From NCBI GenBank assembly GCA_032622095.1, contig CP136068.1, positions 126,423,989-126,487,988 of the forward strand: a DNA stretch of 64,000 nucleotides, read 5' to 3'. Positions 1 through 10,329 of the stretch are shown in pieces. A program made the translations under genes and the position numbers. Origin of the DNA: Siphonodentalium dalli. Taxonomy: Eukaryota > Mollusca > Scaphopoda > Gadilida > Siphonodentaliidae. Within the stretch, counting starts at the first letter, position 1, and the number at the start of each line of letters is the position of its first letter. Under the pieces are notes generated by a model. It did no database searches, was not told where the DNA came from, and saw only the letters and a list, made by a program, of their open reading frames with translations.

Positions 1-399
1 GAGTTTAGCTTGGTTAAGCCCATGTTGACTGCAGTTGACAAGTGGTGAGATACCGGTATCAGATTTCATGAACACCCCCACATGCATTCATGGTAAAAAT
101 GACTAAATCGGAACATACATACCACCTAGGGTAATCAATCCTAGGATATGTTAAACATGTCCGTCGGTCATACCACTTGGCCCCGAATACCATCCCACCA
201 CCACACCGTGTCCAAGAAGTGTCCAAGGTAAGCCCATCTTTGCCACATGTCTTTCCAGTGGAAACAGTGAAGGGTGATAGGATGACATTCAGTTGCAAGG
301 GTGGACAGATACACACCGAAACTTGGAAAACCCTAGTTATAGATATAGTCCGATTCCTCCATGTCCTTCATCCTCTTGAATAGCCCGCCTTTTACTGAA
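1..399. other. No gene recognised
   Basis: No convincing coding exon, RNA gene or transposon end was seen here. Short open frames exist on both strands but have no recognisable motif. Confidence 0.4.
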
Positions 400-780
400 A
401 AATACCAGTGTTTAATATTGCATTAGGGATGGATTATCATTCCACAGGCTCGCACCAGTCTAGTAAAAGCTGTTTCCTCCATTAGTCTGAACATTAGGTG
501 GTATTAATGTAAAACAACCAGATCTTAGGTTATACGAGGAGGGTGAGCTCGTAAGAAGGACATTTTCGTTTTGACAGCTTGTAAGGATTCCATCCATTAT
601 TTGGTTTATAAAAATAAGCTTCCTCTGTTCTACTCTGCATCTTACTGGAAGCATATTTACCTTTCTAAATATCACCCGCTCATCTAAAATAACCAGTGAT
701 TGTAATAACATGCCACAATTGTGAAAGTAACCCGGTTTATTGCATAGAAAGCATATTTCTTCTCCAAGAGATGTCATCTG
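400..780 (-). pseudogene. LINE reverse-transcriptase C-terminal fragment
   Basis: The minus strand reads as the extreme C-terminus of a non-LTR retrotransposon ORF2. Near 640-690 there is an 'LPVRCRVEQRK' stretch, then 'YNLRSGCF', then 'GGNSFYYTGASLWND' once a stop at about 456 is ignored. The order (L-P-V-R-x-R, then Y-N-x-R-S, then F-x-x-x-G-A-x-L-W-N) is typical of the tail after the RT domain in CR1/L2/Jockey-group LINEs. No RT core lies upstream, so this is a 5'-truncated dead copy. The family call rests on recalled motifs, not on a search. Confidence 0.6.
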
Positions 781-1639
781 AAAGTAGTAATTTAATATAA
801 AAAATATATAAATATATTTACCATAATATTTACATCATTTCAAAAGAATGGAAATCATATGACCTCGTGAATTTCGAAACAATTCTGGTCTTCTCTAGGC
901 GTAAACGAACATATCAAAAGTGAGGTTACTCCTAATTACACGACATATTCTGTGCTTTATAGCACAACATTTGTTTATAATACATCATTATGACCGTAAG
1001 ATATCACTCTTTCCGATAAATGTAACATTTCGTGTTCATTTGTGTGATAACGTCAATTAAATTTTACGAAACATCCCACCACTGGATCTGGGTGTAAAGT
1101 CCGCTACTTCGGTGAAAACCAGTATTATTCTTGCTGATTTAACTAGCTGGTTTACATCCAAGGAAACTAGGAGTTATTACATAAAATACAGCCGACATAT
1201 GAATGTGGCGTCCAGATCTATGATCCCGGTAAAGTGCTATTTTGCGGATCAAGGCCGTTGAACTAGCAAGGCCGAACATTTCCCAATATAATTAGTCGTG
1301 ATTGAGTAGTGAGAATGGTAAGGGCATCATCGAGAAAACAGATGTACACGTGAACCGGGTTCGGGACATCAGAACCCAGAAACGAAGCCATTTGTCCATC
1401 ACATGTCAATATATTGACTTGCCTACGATCTAGTTTACTGGCTTGTTCTGTATTGGAGAAGACTGCACATAGCCACTATATTTTCAATTTAGTTATCAGT
1501 ATATGCACCCCATGGACACATGTGGACCTACTCCCCACTTAATAATTAGACGGCATCTCATTCTTGCCGTTGTATAGCATTGCCTAACACGTACCCGACC
1601 CTTCGTGTAGGTCCGTGCCAATCATATAATTATATTTGG
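781..1639. other. No gene recognised
   Basis: AT-rich non-coding stretch with only short open frames. I see no splice-flanked coding exon and no terminal inverted repeats. Confidence 0.4.
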
Positions 1640-1849
1640 CCAATGTTTTTGCCATTTCTGAATGATTTGAAAAATAATTACCATTGTCGCAGCCATTTTC
1701 CAGCTGTTTTCAATTTTTCGTACATAAGATAAACAACCGCTCTTTATTTATACCATGTCAGGAATATATAAACTAACACAGAACGTTCTTGTCTGTTCGA
1801 TGCCGTGTACATGGGTGTTGTTTGTTTTGGGACCAAAACGCTGTGTTCA
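1640..1849 (+). repeat. Interspersed repeat family T, copy 1
   Basis: This shares a run of motifs with 2460-2700 and, inverted, with 31680-31925: a 'GCTCTTTATT..TACCAT.TCAGGA' block, a 'GTTC.ATG.CGTG' block, and 'TTTGTGTTTGGGACC'-like sequence. The MITE at 1850 interrupts it. No coding capacity is visible, so it is probably a non-autonomous element or a LINE fragment. Confidence 0.5.
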
Positions 1850-2241
1850 CCCTTTACCCAACAAACCGGCCAAAACCGGCCAAATAAAGCTTCAACAGCC
1901 TAAAATATCTTCGGTCTGTCTCAATAGAACCATACAAATATGGATATCATTGGAACCGGCTTCTTGACCACATTGTGATAGTTACAGTTATGCCCTGTGC
2001 CAATGCATTGTCTTATATATGCGAATCGACCATAGGTCGCCTCGCATATATAAGAGAATGCATTGGCCTAAAAAAAATCTTTTTTTAACACTTTTTACCA
2101 TTTTTTCTTACATTCTTTAACAATTTTATAATTTTTAATGTGTTAAGCCAATGCATTCTCTTATATATGCGAGGCGACCTATGGTCGACTCGCATATATA
2201 AGAGAATGCATTGGCACAGGGCCATTCTGTTGGGTAAAGGG
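1850..2241 (+). mobile_element. TTAA-type palindromic MITE, family M, copy 1
   Basis: The element is 392 bp and begins CCCTTTACCCAACA and ends TGTTGGGTAAAGGG. The right flank is TTAA, while the left is TTCA, a decayed TTAA. It holds two near-perfect 69-bp palindromes at 1999-2067 and 2147-2215 in mutually inverted orientation, separated by a T-rich spacer. TTAA targets and CCCTTT termini are what piggyBac-superfamily transposases produce. It has no ORF of its own: frames through the palindromes are artefacts of the repeat. It is about 95% identical by eye to the copy at 5020. Confidence 0.85.
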
Positions 2242-2329
2242 TTAATGGTGTATTTAATGAATGCAATGCGTCTTTCTGTGATATATAATGCAGTAGAAAG
2301 GGAGTTAAAGTATTGAGCGACACTAGGAA

Positions 2330-2797
2330 AAGCTAATATTATAAGGTGTATTTTGGAGCGCAAACCGCCAAGTGGCTTTAAACGGATATGGCTTATTCGA
2401 ACCCCCAATTTTTTTCTACGTAATTTGGAGCGACGGATATGATAGGTCGATAAATAAACAAACTATTGATATACCGGCCTTCTTATGCTCTGAAAAACAC
2501 TTGCCAAAGTCACAGCCATATTTGAGCCGTTTTCAACTTTTATCCAGAAGTCAGGTAAACGCTCTTTATTCCTACCATATCAGGAAGAGACTACCACGGA
2601 ACGCTCTTTTATGTTCCATGTCGTGCAAATGGCTGTTTTGTGTTTGGGACCCAAACTCCGTATTCACTGTTGTATTTTTCATAATGCTCGTAGAAAGGTA
2701 GTTCAGATATGTATCGACCTATTTCGATACTGAGAAAAATTCAAAAGCGAATAATATTATGTGTATTTTGGAGCGCAAACCGCCATGTGGCTTTAAA
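2330..2797 (+). repeat. Interspersed repeat family T, copy 2, with direct repeats
   Basis: A block of about 35 bp containing GGAGCGCAAACCGCCA and GTGGCTTTAAA occurs at about 2349-2382 and again at 2764-2797. The two copies frame sequence related to 1640-1849. The inverted third copy near 31585-31925 also contains the GGCGGTTTGCGCTC motif. The layout suggests a short element with repeated ends, or a tandem duplication. The family is unrecognised. Confidence 0.45.
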
Positions 2798-3051
2798 GAA
2801 ACTTCGGCCAAATTGAAAACCGCTTTAAATCAAAATATAGGATCATTGGGAAAACCGAAACTAAAAACAAACAACAGATTAAAAAATAAGAGCAAAGAGA
2901 AAAGCAAGAGAATAACATGAATGTCCAACAGTAAGTACTTGTACTTGATTAATTTGGAGATGAGAATATTAATCCGATTCCGTTAACTTTCAGAGTGGCC
3001 GTCACCTTCAACTCCGTGTAGAGAGGCAGACAAATATGCTCGATGTGGTCA
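2798..3051. other. No gene recognised
   Basis: AT-rich sequence between repeat T and the palindromic MITE. No supported feature. Confidence 0.4.
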
Positions 3052-3181
3052 TTAACCATTTCATGACGGGAGCTGCGCTTGTGCATCAATAAAGACCCGT
3101 GCCAGTGCATTATCCTTTTTTGCGAATCTCCCATAGTAGGGGGCCCCGGGGGGCTCGCATATATAAGAGAATACACTGGCT
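3052..3181 (+). mobile_element. Left half of TTAA-type MITE (family P) split by a LINE
   Basis: TTAA at 3052-3055 is followed by CCATTTCATGACGGGAGCTGC, a variant of the family-P end seen intact at 41653. Next comes a palindromic module (about 3098-3181) whose centre carries the variant TCTCCCATAG. The matching right half, with the same centre variant inverted (CTATGGGAGA) and a related end plus TTAA, lies at 25145-25243. The LINE between them therefore landed inside this MITE. The two ends are diverged, so this is an old copy. Confidence 0.7.
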
Positions 3182-3183
3182 AG

Positions 3184-4340
3184 ATGCATAGCCAACAAAC
3201 CACCTCTAGTGAGACCCCGCAGATGTTAGAAATATTGAAAGACATTCAACATAGAATGTTGAAGCTTGAAATATGGGAAGACAAGCTTGATAACTTAACC
3301 AAAGTTGATGGCATTGAACAAAGGCTGATTGGAGTGGAAACTAAAATGGGACACTTAGAAGAAACCCGAATAGTACCTCGCATGACCGCAACAGAGCAGA
3401 AAATTCGTTATAAAGAGCAAGAGGAAGCTACAATGAAGATAGAAATTAATGAAATGAAGTGCAGTGTGGAATTTGTAACAGCCAAATATGATGACGTTCT
3501 AAAAAAGGTTTCAGAAATAAAAGCAGAAGTAGCAGAAATTAAAGACAGGTACCACACAAATGGTAATGTAGACAATGATGATATGCAAACTGAAATAAAA
3601 ACCCTAAAACAACAGAAAGAAGAAATGCATGAAGTAATTTTAGATCTCCAGTGGAGGAGTATGCGGAACAATCTGGTATTTGTAGGGATTCAAGAAATAT
3701 ACGGAAAAACAACAGAAAATGTCTTGATAAATTTCCTAAATGAAAGGCTGCATGTGGACACTCAACACATACTTCTAGAGAGAGTTCATCGAATTGGTGA
3801 ATATAAGCCTGGGAGATACCGACCAATCCTGGCACTGTTTAATCGCTACAAAGATCGCGACTTCATTCTCAGCTGCGGCAAAACGTTGAAGGGGAGTAGA
3901 ATTTGTATACGTGAACAATTCCCAGAAGAAATCGAACAGCGCCGTAAGGGACTCTATACCAGCACGCAAATAAGGCACGTAAAAACAACCAACGTGTGAA
4001 AATGGTAAAAGACAGACTTTATGTAAATGGAAAACTATTTCATGTAGAGGAATGTGAATCTGACGGCATCTCGCGGGAACAGACGCAGCCAAAAGTACTG
4101 TCCGGCCAGTTCGAATATGGTCGTAACAAATCCAATGACACTACATGGGAGCGTACTCGACCAAAAACATTGTTCGACCAACCTGAGAATCACCATGTCG
4201 AACTTCAACACTGGAAACCCCATCGTACACAGTCGGCAAGTGGGGAATCGCGCGAGCATGAAGAGCCGCTCAACCTCAGTACCGGGACGACACCCAAACA
4301 GAACGACATCAACGCCAAAGGAATAGGCGTGCGGCGGTGA
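3184..4340 (+). pseudogene. LINE ORF1 (coiled-coil RNA-binding protein), frameshifted
   Basis: The first 271 codons open at 3184. Residues about 10-155 are a charged heptad-rich coiled coil. From residue about 155 comes the L1-ORF1p-type RNA-binding region, with 'LQWRSMRNNLVFVGI', 'LERVHRIGEY' and 'YKDRDFILSCGKTLKG'. Near 3948 the frame slips. The expected continuation ('LYQHANKARK', then 'DRLYVNGKLF') runs on in another frame, whose open part extends to 4340. In the family this protein trimerises, binds its own RNA and acts as a nucleic-acid chaperone. The ATG lies only 3 bp from MITE sequence, so no 5'UTR remains and the copy may be slightly 5'-truncated. ORF2 follows directly. Confidence 0.8.
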
Positions 4341-5019
4341 CCCTTCTGAACGGTCACATAAGAATGACCACAACAACAGCAATACCATAAATGTTAAAAT
4401 TTTGTTGTTGAATGTGTGTGGGCTCGTTTCCAAAATGTATTGTCCTGAATTTTATGAGCTGGTGCAAAGTTATGATATAATTGGTCTATGCGAAACCAAA
4501 ACTGATAATGCAGATAAAATTGTAATGCCGGGATACACGGCTGTATTTTGTAACCGTAAAACTTTGACACGAAATAAATCGGGCGGCATCTGTTTGTTCT
4601 ATAAAAACAGTTTGAATGCTTCAATAGAAATTCTTAATAACGAATCGAAATATATTTTATTGTTTAAATTGAAAAAACGCGAAATACATTTACAATGTCG
4701 AGAAGATATTATTATTGGGATTGCATATGTCCCGCCAGAGAATAGTAATTATTCTAGTATTGAAATGTTTTCTGAGATAGAGCGAGAAAAGATACATTTT
4801 TTCCAAACTAAGTGACCATATGTGCTTAATGGGGGACTTCAATGCGCGAACGGGACATCTAGATGAAACTATTGAATCAGAGAAAAATTTAATTACATCT
4901 CAGCTATTATCTGATTCTGTTTTTGGAGTAACTCCCCCTATATTTACATGTATTCCGAGAAAATCGGAGGACGGGACTGTCAATGGCTATGGCCGCAGGC
5001 TAATTGAGCTATGCATTAA

Positions 5020-5409
5020 CCCTTTACCCAACAAACCGGCCAAAACCGGCCAAATAAAGATTCAACAGCCTAAAATATCTTCGGTCTGTCTCAATAGAAC
5101 CATACAAATATGGATATCATTGGAACCGGCTCCTTGACCACATTGTGATAGTTACAGTTATGCCCTGTGCCAATGCATTCTCTTATTAATGCGAGTCGAC
5201 CATAGGTCGCCTCGCATATATAACAGAATGCATTGGCCTAAAAAAAAAAAATTTAACACTTTTTACCATTTTTTCTTACATTCTTTAACAATTTTATAAG
5301 TTTTAATGTGTTAAGCCAATGCATTCTCTTATATATGCGAGGCGACCTATGGTCGACTCGCATATATAAGAGAATGCATTGGCACAGGGCCCTTCTGTTG
5401 GGTAAAGGG
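5020..5409 (+). mobile_element. TTAA-type palindromic MITE, family M, copy 2
   Basis: Perfect TTAA duplications (5016-5019 and 5410-5413) flank a 390-bp element with CCCTTTACCC/GGGTAAAGGG ends and two 69-bp palindromes (5169-5237 and 5315-5383). Removing the element and one TTAA restores the LINE frame across the site (…L-C-I-N-I-G-M…). That gives direct evidence of the boundaries and of TTAA targeting. Confidence 0.92.
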
Positions 5410-5649
5410 TTAACATCGGAATGCGTATTATGAATGGGAGAATAGGAACAGATAGAAATATTGGACGAGCAACCAGTCACGATGTTAGCCTAATTGATTA
5501 TTATGTAGCAACTGAACACTTAATGAAATTGTGTAACCAATTACGAGTGCTTGACTTTAACCCATTGTTCAGTGATTGCCACTCAGCAGTAGAGCTAGTA
5601 ATAGGACCACAGAACGAAACTATAAGCAACGAATCATTAGAAAACATAG

Positions 5650-5731
5650 GTCTTCCCTATGCTAATGCCATGTTCCCTTGGAAATAACCAACATAACTCA
5701 AACACAGATTTGGCATTAGTGCGACGCTAGA
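5650..5731 (-). repeat. Split direct repeat A, outer copy
   Basis: These 82 bp are identical by eye to 6480-6561. This is the outer terminus of the tyrosine-recombinase element, abutting interrupted LINE ORF2. Confidence 0.9.
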
Positions 5732-6289
5732 TCGAGTGATAGATCGGGCTGCACATTTATTAATTAAATTAATTAAGCACACATAAATGTGAACAACAAT
5801 ATTATCAAATATTTTATTATTTTGATCATCTTGTTAACTATAATTCTTATTACGTGAAAGCGAAGAGCAATCGGTCATGTACAGACTACAGAACACGCCT
5901 ATGTGAGCGAAATATACTTCATGCACGCGAATTATACTGTCTTATATAAGATATAGGAATAAACTACCTTTCATCGGCCGTGAAAACCGCTCAGGAAAAA
6001 CCGGATGCATCTTTTGGTGACCATACATTTCAATATGGCTTCTTTTGTTGGCTCCCGGAAACATGCACCCGATAGTTGCTTTCAGCCGGCCTCAAGATCT
6101 AGAACGTCGGAGTCGTTCAACGCTTATTCCAATGATTATTATTACTAATCTTTATCTTTCCTTTTTTGAAAATATTATGATTCATATAAAAATTATTATC
6201 ATCCTGTATTTTGATAAATTATTGGAAAACATAATAGTGTATTCATTGCAATTTGCCATGTGTTTTCTGTGCTTTGTAAATCGCAGCCG
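5732..6289 (-). other. Spacer between terminal repeats of the YR retrotransposon
   Basis: This AT-rich stretch of about 560 bp sits between the outer A repeat and the BC repeat. It contains short inverted motifs, for example CACATTTAT at 5751 and ATAAATGTG at 5784. No ORF was recognised. It could be normal 3' terminal sequence of the element or a further insertion. Confidence 0.5.
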
Positions 6290-6479
6290 ATTCGCAGTTG
6301 TACGTCGACTAGAGTGACAATACTGTCCACAATACGTCATCACATATAACGAGCGAGTGAGTACCACTTCACAAGCCAATCAGCCTAGCACGACTCAGCG
6401 TGCTTGCATTAACATTAACCCGAATCGCACCGCGCAGACAATAATTTCACGCTATGCTGCGTAACGCTAGAAATAATAT
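6290..6479 (-). repeat. Split direct repeat BC, internal copy
   Basis: Positions 6290-6336 match 11537-11583 (47 bp) and 6337-6479 match 22132-22274 (143 bp). The second pair is one terminal repeat split by the LINE insertion. This internal copy abuts repeat A at 6480, giving the joined B-A arrangement expected for split direct repeats. Confidence 0.9.
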
Positions 6480-6561
6480 GTCTTCCCTATGCTAATGCCA
6501 TGTTCCCTTGGAAATAACCAACATAACTCAAACACAGATTTGGCATTAGTGCGACGCTAGA
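6480..6561 (-). repeat. Split direct repeat A, internal copy
   Basis: Second copy of the 82-bp repeat at 5650-5731, directly next to the BC repeat. The recombinase gene begins about 200 bp further in. Confidence 0.9.
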
Positions 6562-6766
6562 GCCAAAAAGACATGGAAAAGTTATTTATATTTTGTTTCT
6601 TCCGATAAAATTGGTAAACATGTGACTGTTTGTAACTTAAAATTGACTTCGTTTCAAAAAACCATTGTAAATCCAAATTAATCATCTGTTTCATAAACAA
6701 ACTGTTGCCAAATGACGTGGTAGCACTCGAAAAATACATATCATGCAAATACACATCATTTACACA

Positions 6767-7690
6767 TCATAAACTTAGTTTTCTTGTCACATTCAATCTG
6801 CTCTCCACTGAATCTCGGACATAACCGTCCTTGTCGGTTTCGGACTTCCAACGTCCGTGCTTTTTGAAACATCTATCTGACACGCCTGAATTAGCGCTGT
6901 CAGTGCCACCTCCAGCTCGGAAAGAGTGGAGCCCGATGTTCAGTGGACAAAAAAAGCCACGTAATCTACCCAATATACACTCTATTGCTCTGGTATAACT
7001 CAGAGGTTTGTTAGTGGAAAGTAAACCAGTGGAAGTTTTAGATCTATACATTCCTCTGAACAAATAACTATCTGCCTCGGTTATGCGAGCTAATTTCAAA
7101 TATCTATGCAATAAAACATATGGACATGCATTTGTTTCACCCTTTGCTATCAAAATTTGATTTCCTTGGCGATATTGATCTGTCTTACTTTTTTCTATTA
7201 TTATTCTCATAAAATCGTTTTCGAATGCGATATTACATAATTTCAGATTTACAAGTTCAGAGAACCTCAAAAACCCGGCAAAAGCCAGAACCGATATAGC
7301 TAGGTCTCTAATAATTGCCAAATCTTGGCTTTCCACATGAATATCACAAATTTGAATCAACATATCTGAACTGATTGGGTCTTTCTTTTGACAAAAACAT
7401 TAGCTGTAGGATCGTTTTTTCCACAAATGTCATGATACCATTTTATGGCACACGATGCTGAAGTCACAACACTATATGTCTTGCCTTTGTCCAACAGTTC
7501 TGTGAGATACAAAGCGACATGAATAGGCGCAGCAGGCAACGGACACCCCCTTTATTTTGTCACCGTATTGTCACTCCTGGATTTGATCAGAAAATCAACC
7601 ATTTTCCCAGCCAACCGCTGCAGCTCTACCGAGTCAATGCCAACATTCTCCAGCTCCTCCAAAACTAGCCATTTTATATTGACATCTGCA
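6767..7690 (-). pseudogene. Tyrosine recombinase of the YR retrotransposon
   Basis: The 198-codon C-terminal frame (7363-6767) keeps the full catalytic set: Arg33 in 'GFLRFSEL', Lys near 58-60, His146-x-x-Arg149 in 'LHSFRAGG', His169/Trp172 in 'HGRW', and Tyr181 in 'KDGYVRDS'. The N-terminal SAM-like core-binding region lies in another frame at 7539-7357 ('PIHVALYLTELLDKG', 'SAIKWYH'-like). A further upstream piece (7690-7560) ends in a stop. At least one frameshift therefore separates the two domains. In this family the enzyme inserts the circular cDNA by strand exchange at short matching sequences. A cellular XerD/phage integrase is unlikely given the RT and RNase H next door. Confidence 0.82.
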
Positions 7691-7716
7691 AAAAAACAAT
7701 AATCGTTAAACCGAGT

Positions 7717-8106
7717 TCAAATAAATTCTCGGAAGTCTATATTTAGTATAGCGAATTCTGTTTCCGGTCTAAATTTGAACAAACCACACAGACTCTCCCC
7801 CTGACATAAGACATCACCCATAAACATTACTCCTTTCACAAAATCGTGAAATTGACATATTCTACAGAGATCCAATGCGGAATCAAAAGCGTGCCGAAAG
7901 CCGCCTCTTTCTCCATTTTTCTCAAAACATGAGGGCCCATCTTTGGAGGAGGAACTAATCAAAATCTCACACCAGACCACAATTGAGTAAAAGCGTTTAC
8001 TCCGCTTGTTCCTGAACATGGACATTTTGAATTAAATAATTCGCGTTATCGCTGGTCGCGAATGTATCAACTTCGTGTTTGCCCCATTCAACACTGACAA
8101 GATTAA
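7717..8106 (-). pseudogene. Link region between RNase H and recombinase
   Basis: On the minus strand, just past the MITE, the text reads 'VSVEWGKHEVDTFATSDNAN' with stops soon after. The W-G-x-H-x-x-D-x-F-A motif regularly follows RNase H in DIRS-order elements, so this is the continuation of the same polyprotein. A 102-codon open frame (8025-7717) in another register, containing 'CRICQF', has no recognised domain. Confidence 0.6.
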
Positions 8107-8598
8107 AGGCACGTGAGGCCTTAATTGTCGAAAATATTCATATTTGTTCCAAACACCGTAAACAGAAAAACATTAAAAGCATACAATTTCGTTTATATAT
8201 ATCATGACCATCGCGTAAACAGCATGTTATCATAAAGACCTACTATATTTTACCTAAGCAAGAGCCTGATTGTGTTACAGAAGACAGCACAATGCTACTG
8301 GCTAATCACACACAAATGGCATAAACGCTCTTTATTAGTTCCATATCAGGAATTCACCCACAAAGAACGCTCTTTATGTTTACCATCATAATATAAACAA
8401 ACACCAGAAAAGTAACTTTTTATGCTTTTGTTTACATAACAATAGTCAAATATATGACAATAACATACTGTTTATGCGATATTTCTTATTTGTATACGGA
8501 CAAGGTCTGTCTAATTTTGATGTTCTTTCTGTTTGTGGCGGTTTTTGACGGGTGGAAATATTTTTACAGGATACCCATCGCCAAGGCCAACCGTACCT
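8107..8598. mobile_element. TTAA-type MITE, family Q, copy 1
   Basis: TTAA at 8103-8106 and 8599-8602 flanks 492 bp with related ends (AGGCACGTGAGGCC and GGCCAACCGTACCT). Inside are a GCGGTTTTTGACGGGTGG block and two 'GCTCTTTATT'/'CCATATCAGG' modules shared with copies at 32748, 47378 and 52673. It interrupts the polyprotein between the RNase H end ('DNWAIKPEVF') and the 'WGKHEVDTFA' link. Confidence 0.82.
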
Positions 8599-10110
8599 TT
8601 AAACACTTCTGGTTTTATGGCCCAGTTGTCAGTGTCTGGCGACTTACTGAGCTCATCTGCTCTGACATTAAGACTGCGGGGTATCCACATCACTCGCAAA
8701 TGCATGTTCTATTTTGTACGAATTTCGTCAATGTCTAATGCAATTTTATGCAAGCCTAAAACGTGGCTACCTCTCGGAATAACATATGTCAAATTTCTGT
8801 TATCTGTTTTGCAAAGAATATTTCACCCGTTAAATCAAATCGAGTACTGAAATCGATCAATGCCCGCTTTAAAGCTTCGGCTTCTCTCCATGTGGAGCTT
8901 TGTTCGGATTCAAATTGATTCCAAAAACCAATAACTTGGTTATCTGTGGGACAACTCATGTCATTAAATTTTGTTTGCATTTTTAGACGCCTCTGAAAAT
9001 TGTTCGCGCTCATCAGAAGTTATTTGATGTTTCTTCAAATCTAAACGATCGTGCGAAACAAATTCAAACTGATTTTCAAATAAACAGTTATGGCTATCGA
9101 ATTGCTGTCCGATATTGGCACAAAAGTTTGAATCATCAAGATATTGGCCCATGTTTTCTGGGTACACCGCAAAAATTGCGTTTTCAGGTTCATAACTTAT
9201 CGAAGTATTACGAATAAACTCGCTCTTCGCCGCAATATAAACGTTACGCTTCGTTTTATCGCTGGGACATAAACCCCGATCGTGGGAAGAAAATCCCAGA
9301 CTGGAAGCAAAATCCACATTCTCCGGTGTCAATGAAGTGACACCCCCAGTAACTGGTACCAATGAACTGACACTACTGATTCCTGGTATCAATGAACTGA
9401 CAATCTCGGTATCCGGTGGTCTGGAAATGGCACCGCCGATTTTTGGTATCAATGAACTGATGCCTTCGGCACCTGCTGTCTATGAACTGACACTGCCGTT
9501 TGTCTGCGCCAATGAACTGGCACTCTCTGGCGAAAGCCTTACGTTACAACCAAACTTTGTCTCAGGCTTTAACGCCTGTTATTCTTGGGCGAAAATCCCT
9601 CATTATCATTTCCATCGAATGAGATAAAATATGCACCGTATCCGAAAGAGGGAGCATCGCTAAAGACTGTGTAATCAAATGAACATGTACATCCGAATAT
9701 GGATGTATTTATTTTTCGTAAATTCGATTTCCAGAGCAAAAATTCGGTGAAAACATCACTTCTAATATTATCCGGTGCCATGGAAATTGAACCACCTATT
9801 ACTGGTATCAATGAACTGATAATCTCGGTATCCGGTGCCATGAAAATGCCACCACCGATTATTGGTATCAATGATCTGATGCCTTCGGCACCTGATGACA
9901 ATGAACTGACACTCTCTGGCGAAAATAACTTTATTGTCATTTCAGTTGAATGTGATCAAATATGCACCGTGTCCCGAAGAGGAATCATCGCTAAAGAATG
10001 CGTAATCAAATGAAACTGTACGTCCGAACATGGGGATCCCCGGAACATGGACGTATTTAATTTTCATAAATTCGATTACTAGAAAAAACAAATCAATGAA
10101 AGCATCACTT
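8599..10110 (-). pseudogene. RNase H domain of the YR retrotransposon, with internal repeat expansion
   Basis: Recognisable pieces in minus-strand order are 'FDYTVFSDAPSFGYGAYFI' (start, first Asp, near 9660), 'SSTWREAEALKRALIDF' (Glu, near 8880) and 'MWIPRSLNVRADELSKSPD' (last Asp, near 8650). The D-E-D set matches the DIRS-type RNase H. Between the first and second pieces lies a minisatellite with a 30-bp period. A segment of about 331 bp is duplicated, so the 'FSD' start also appears near 9950-10000 as 'FDYAFFSDDSSSGHGAYLI'. Several stops break it. Confidence 0.72.
9325..9930. repeat. Minisatellite, about 30-bp unit, inside the RNase H frame
   Basis: Degenerate 30-bp units alternate around GGTATCAATGAACTGA and CCGGTGCCATGAAAATG, giving a 60-bp higher-order unit. 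On the minus strand this reads as a 20-residue repeat (P-D-T-E-I-I-S-S-L-I-P-V-I-G-G). Runs lie at 9325-9530 and 9770-9925, with a fragment at 10195-10250. Confidence 0.8.
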
Positions 10111-10329
10111 CTGATTGTCTGCGCTCATTACTTGCAGCAAATACATATCTAGTATAAACAGTCACTGTTGACCGTTACTCTTTGTAATGTTATCAATGAA
10201 CTGATAATCTCGGCACGGTATCCGGTGCCATGAAAAAACACTACCGATTTGGCCATCAATGCTACTCAGAAAAAGCACCTTTACTGTACAATTTCAATTG
10301 CAAATACATCTGATCATTGTATCAAGTAT

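Noticed and set aside
1999-5383. Pairs of near-identical palindromes about 80 bp apart look like a CRISPR array
   Set aside because: Only two units per element, inside transposon ends with TTAA duplications, in a eukaryotic genome with no cas genes.
6767-7363. Recombinase as a bacterial or phage XerD-like gene, implying contamination or transfer
   Set aside because: Neighbouring DIRS-type RNase H and RT on the same strand, with split direct repeats, explain it as a retrotransposon.
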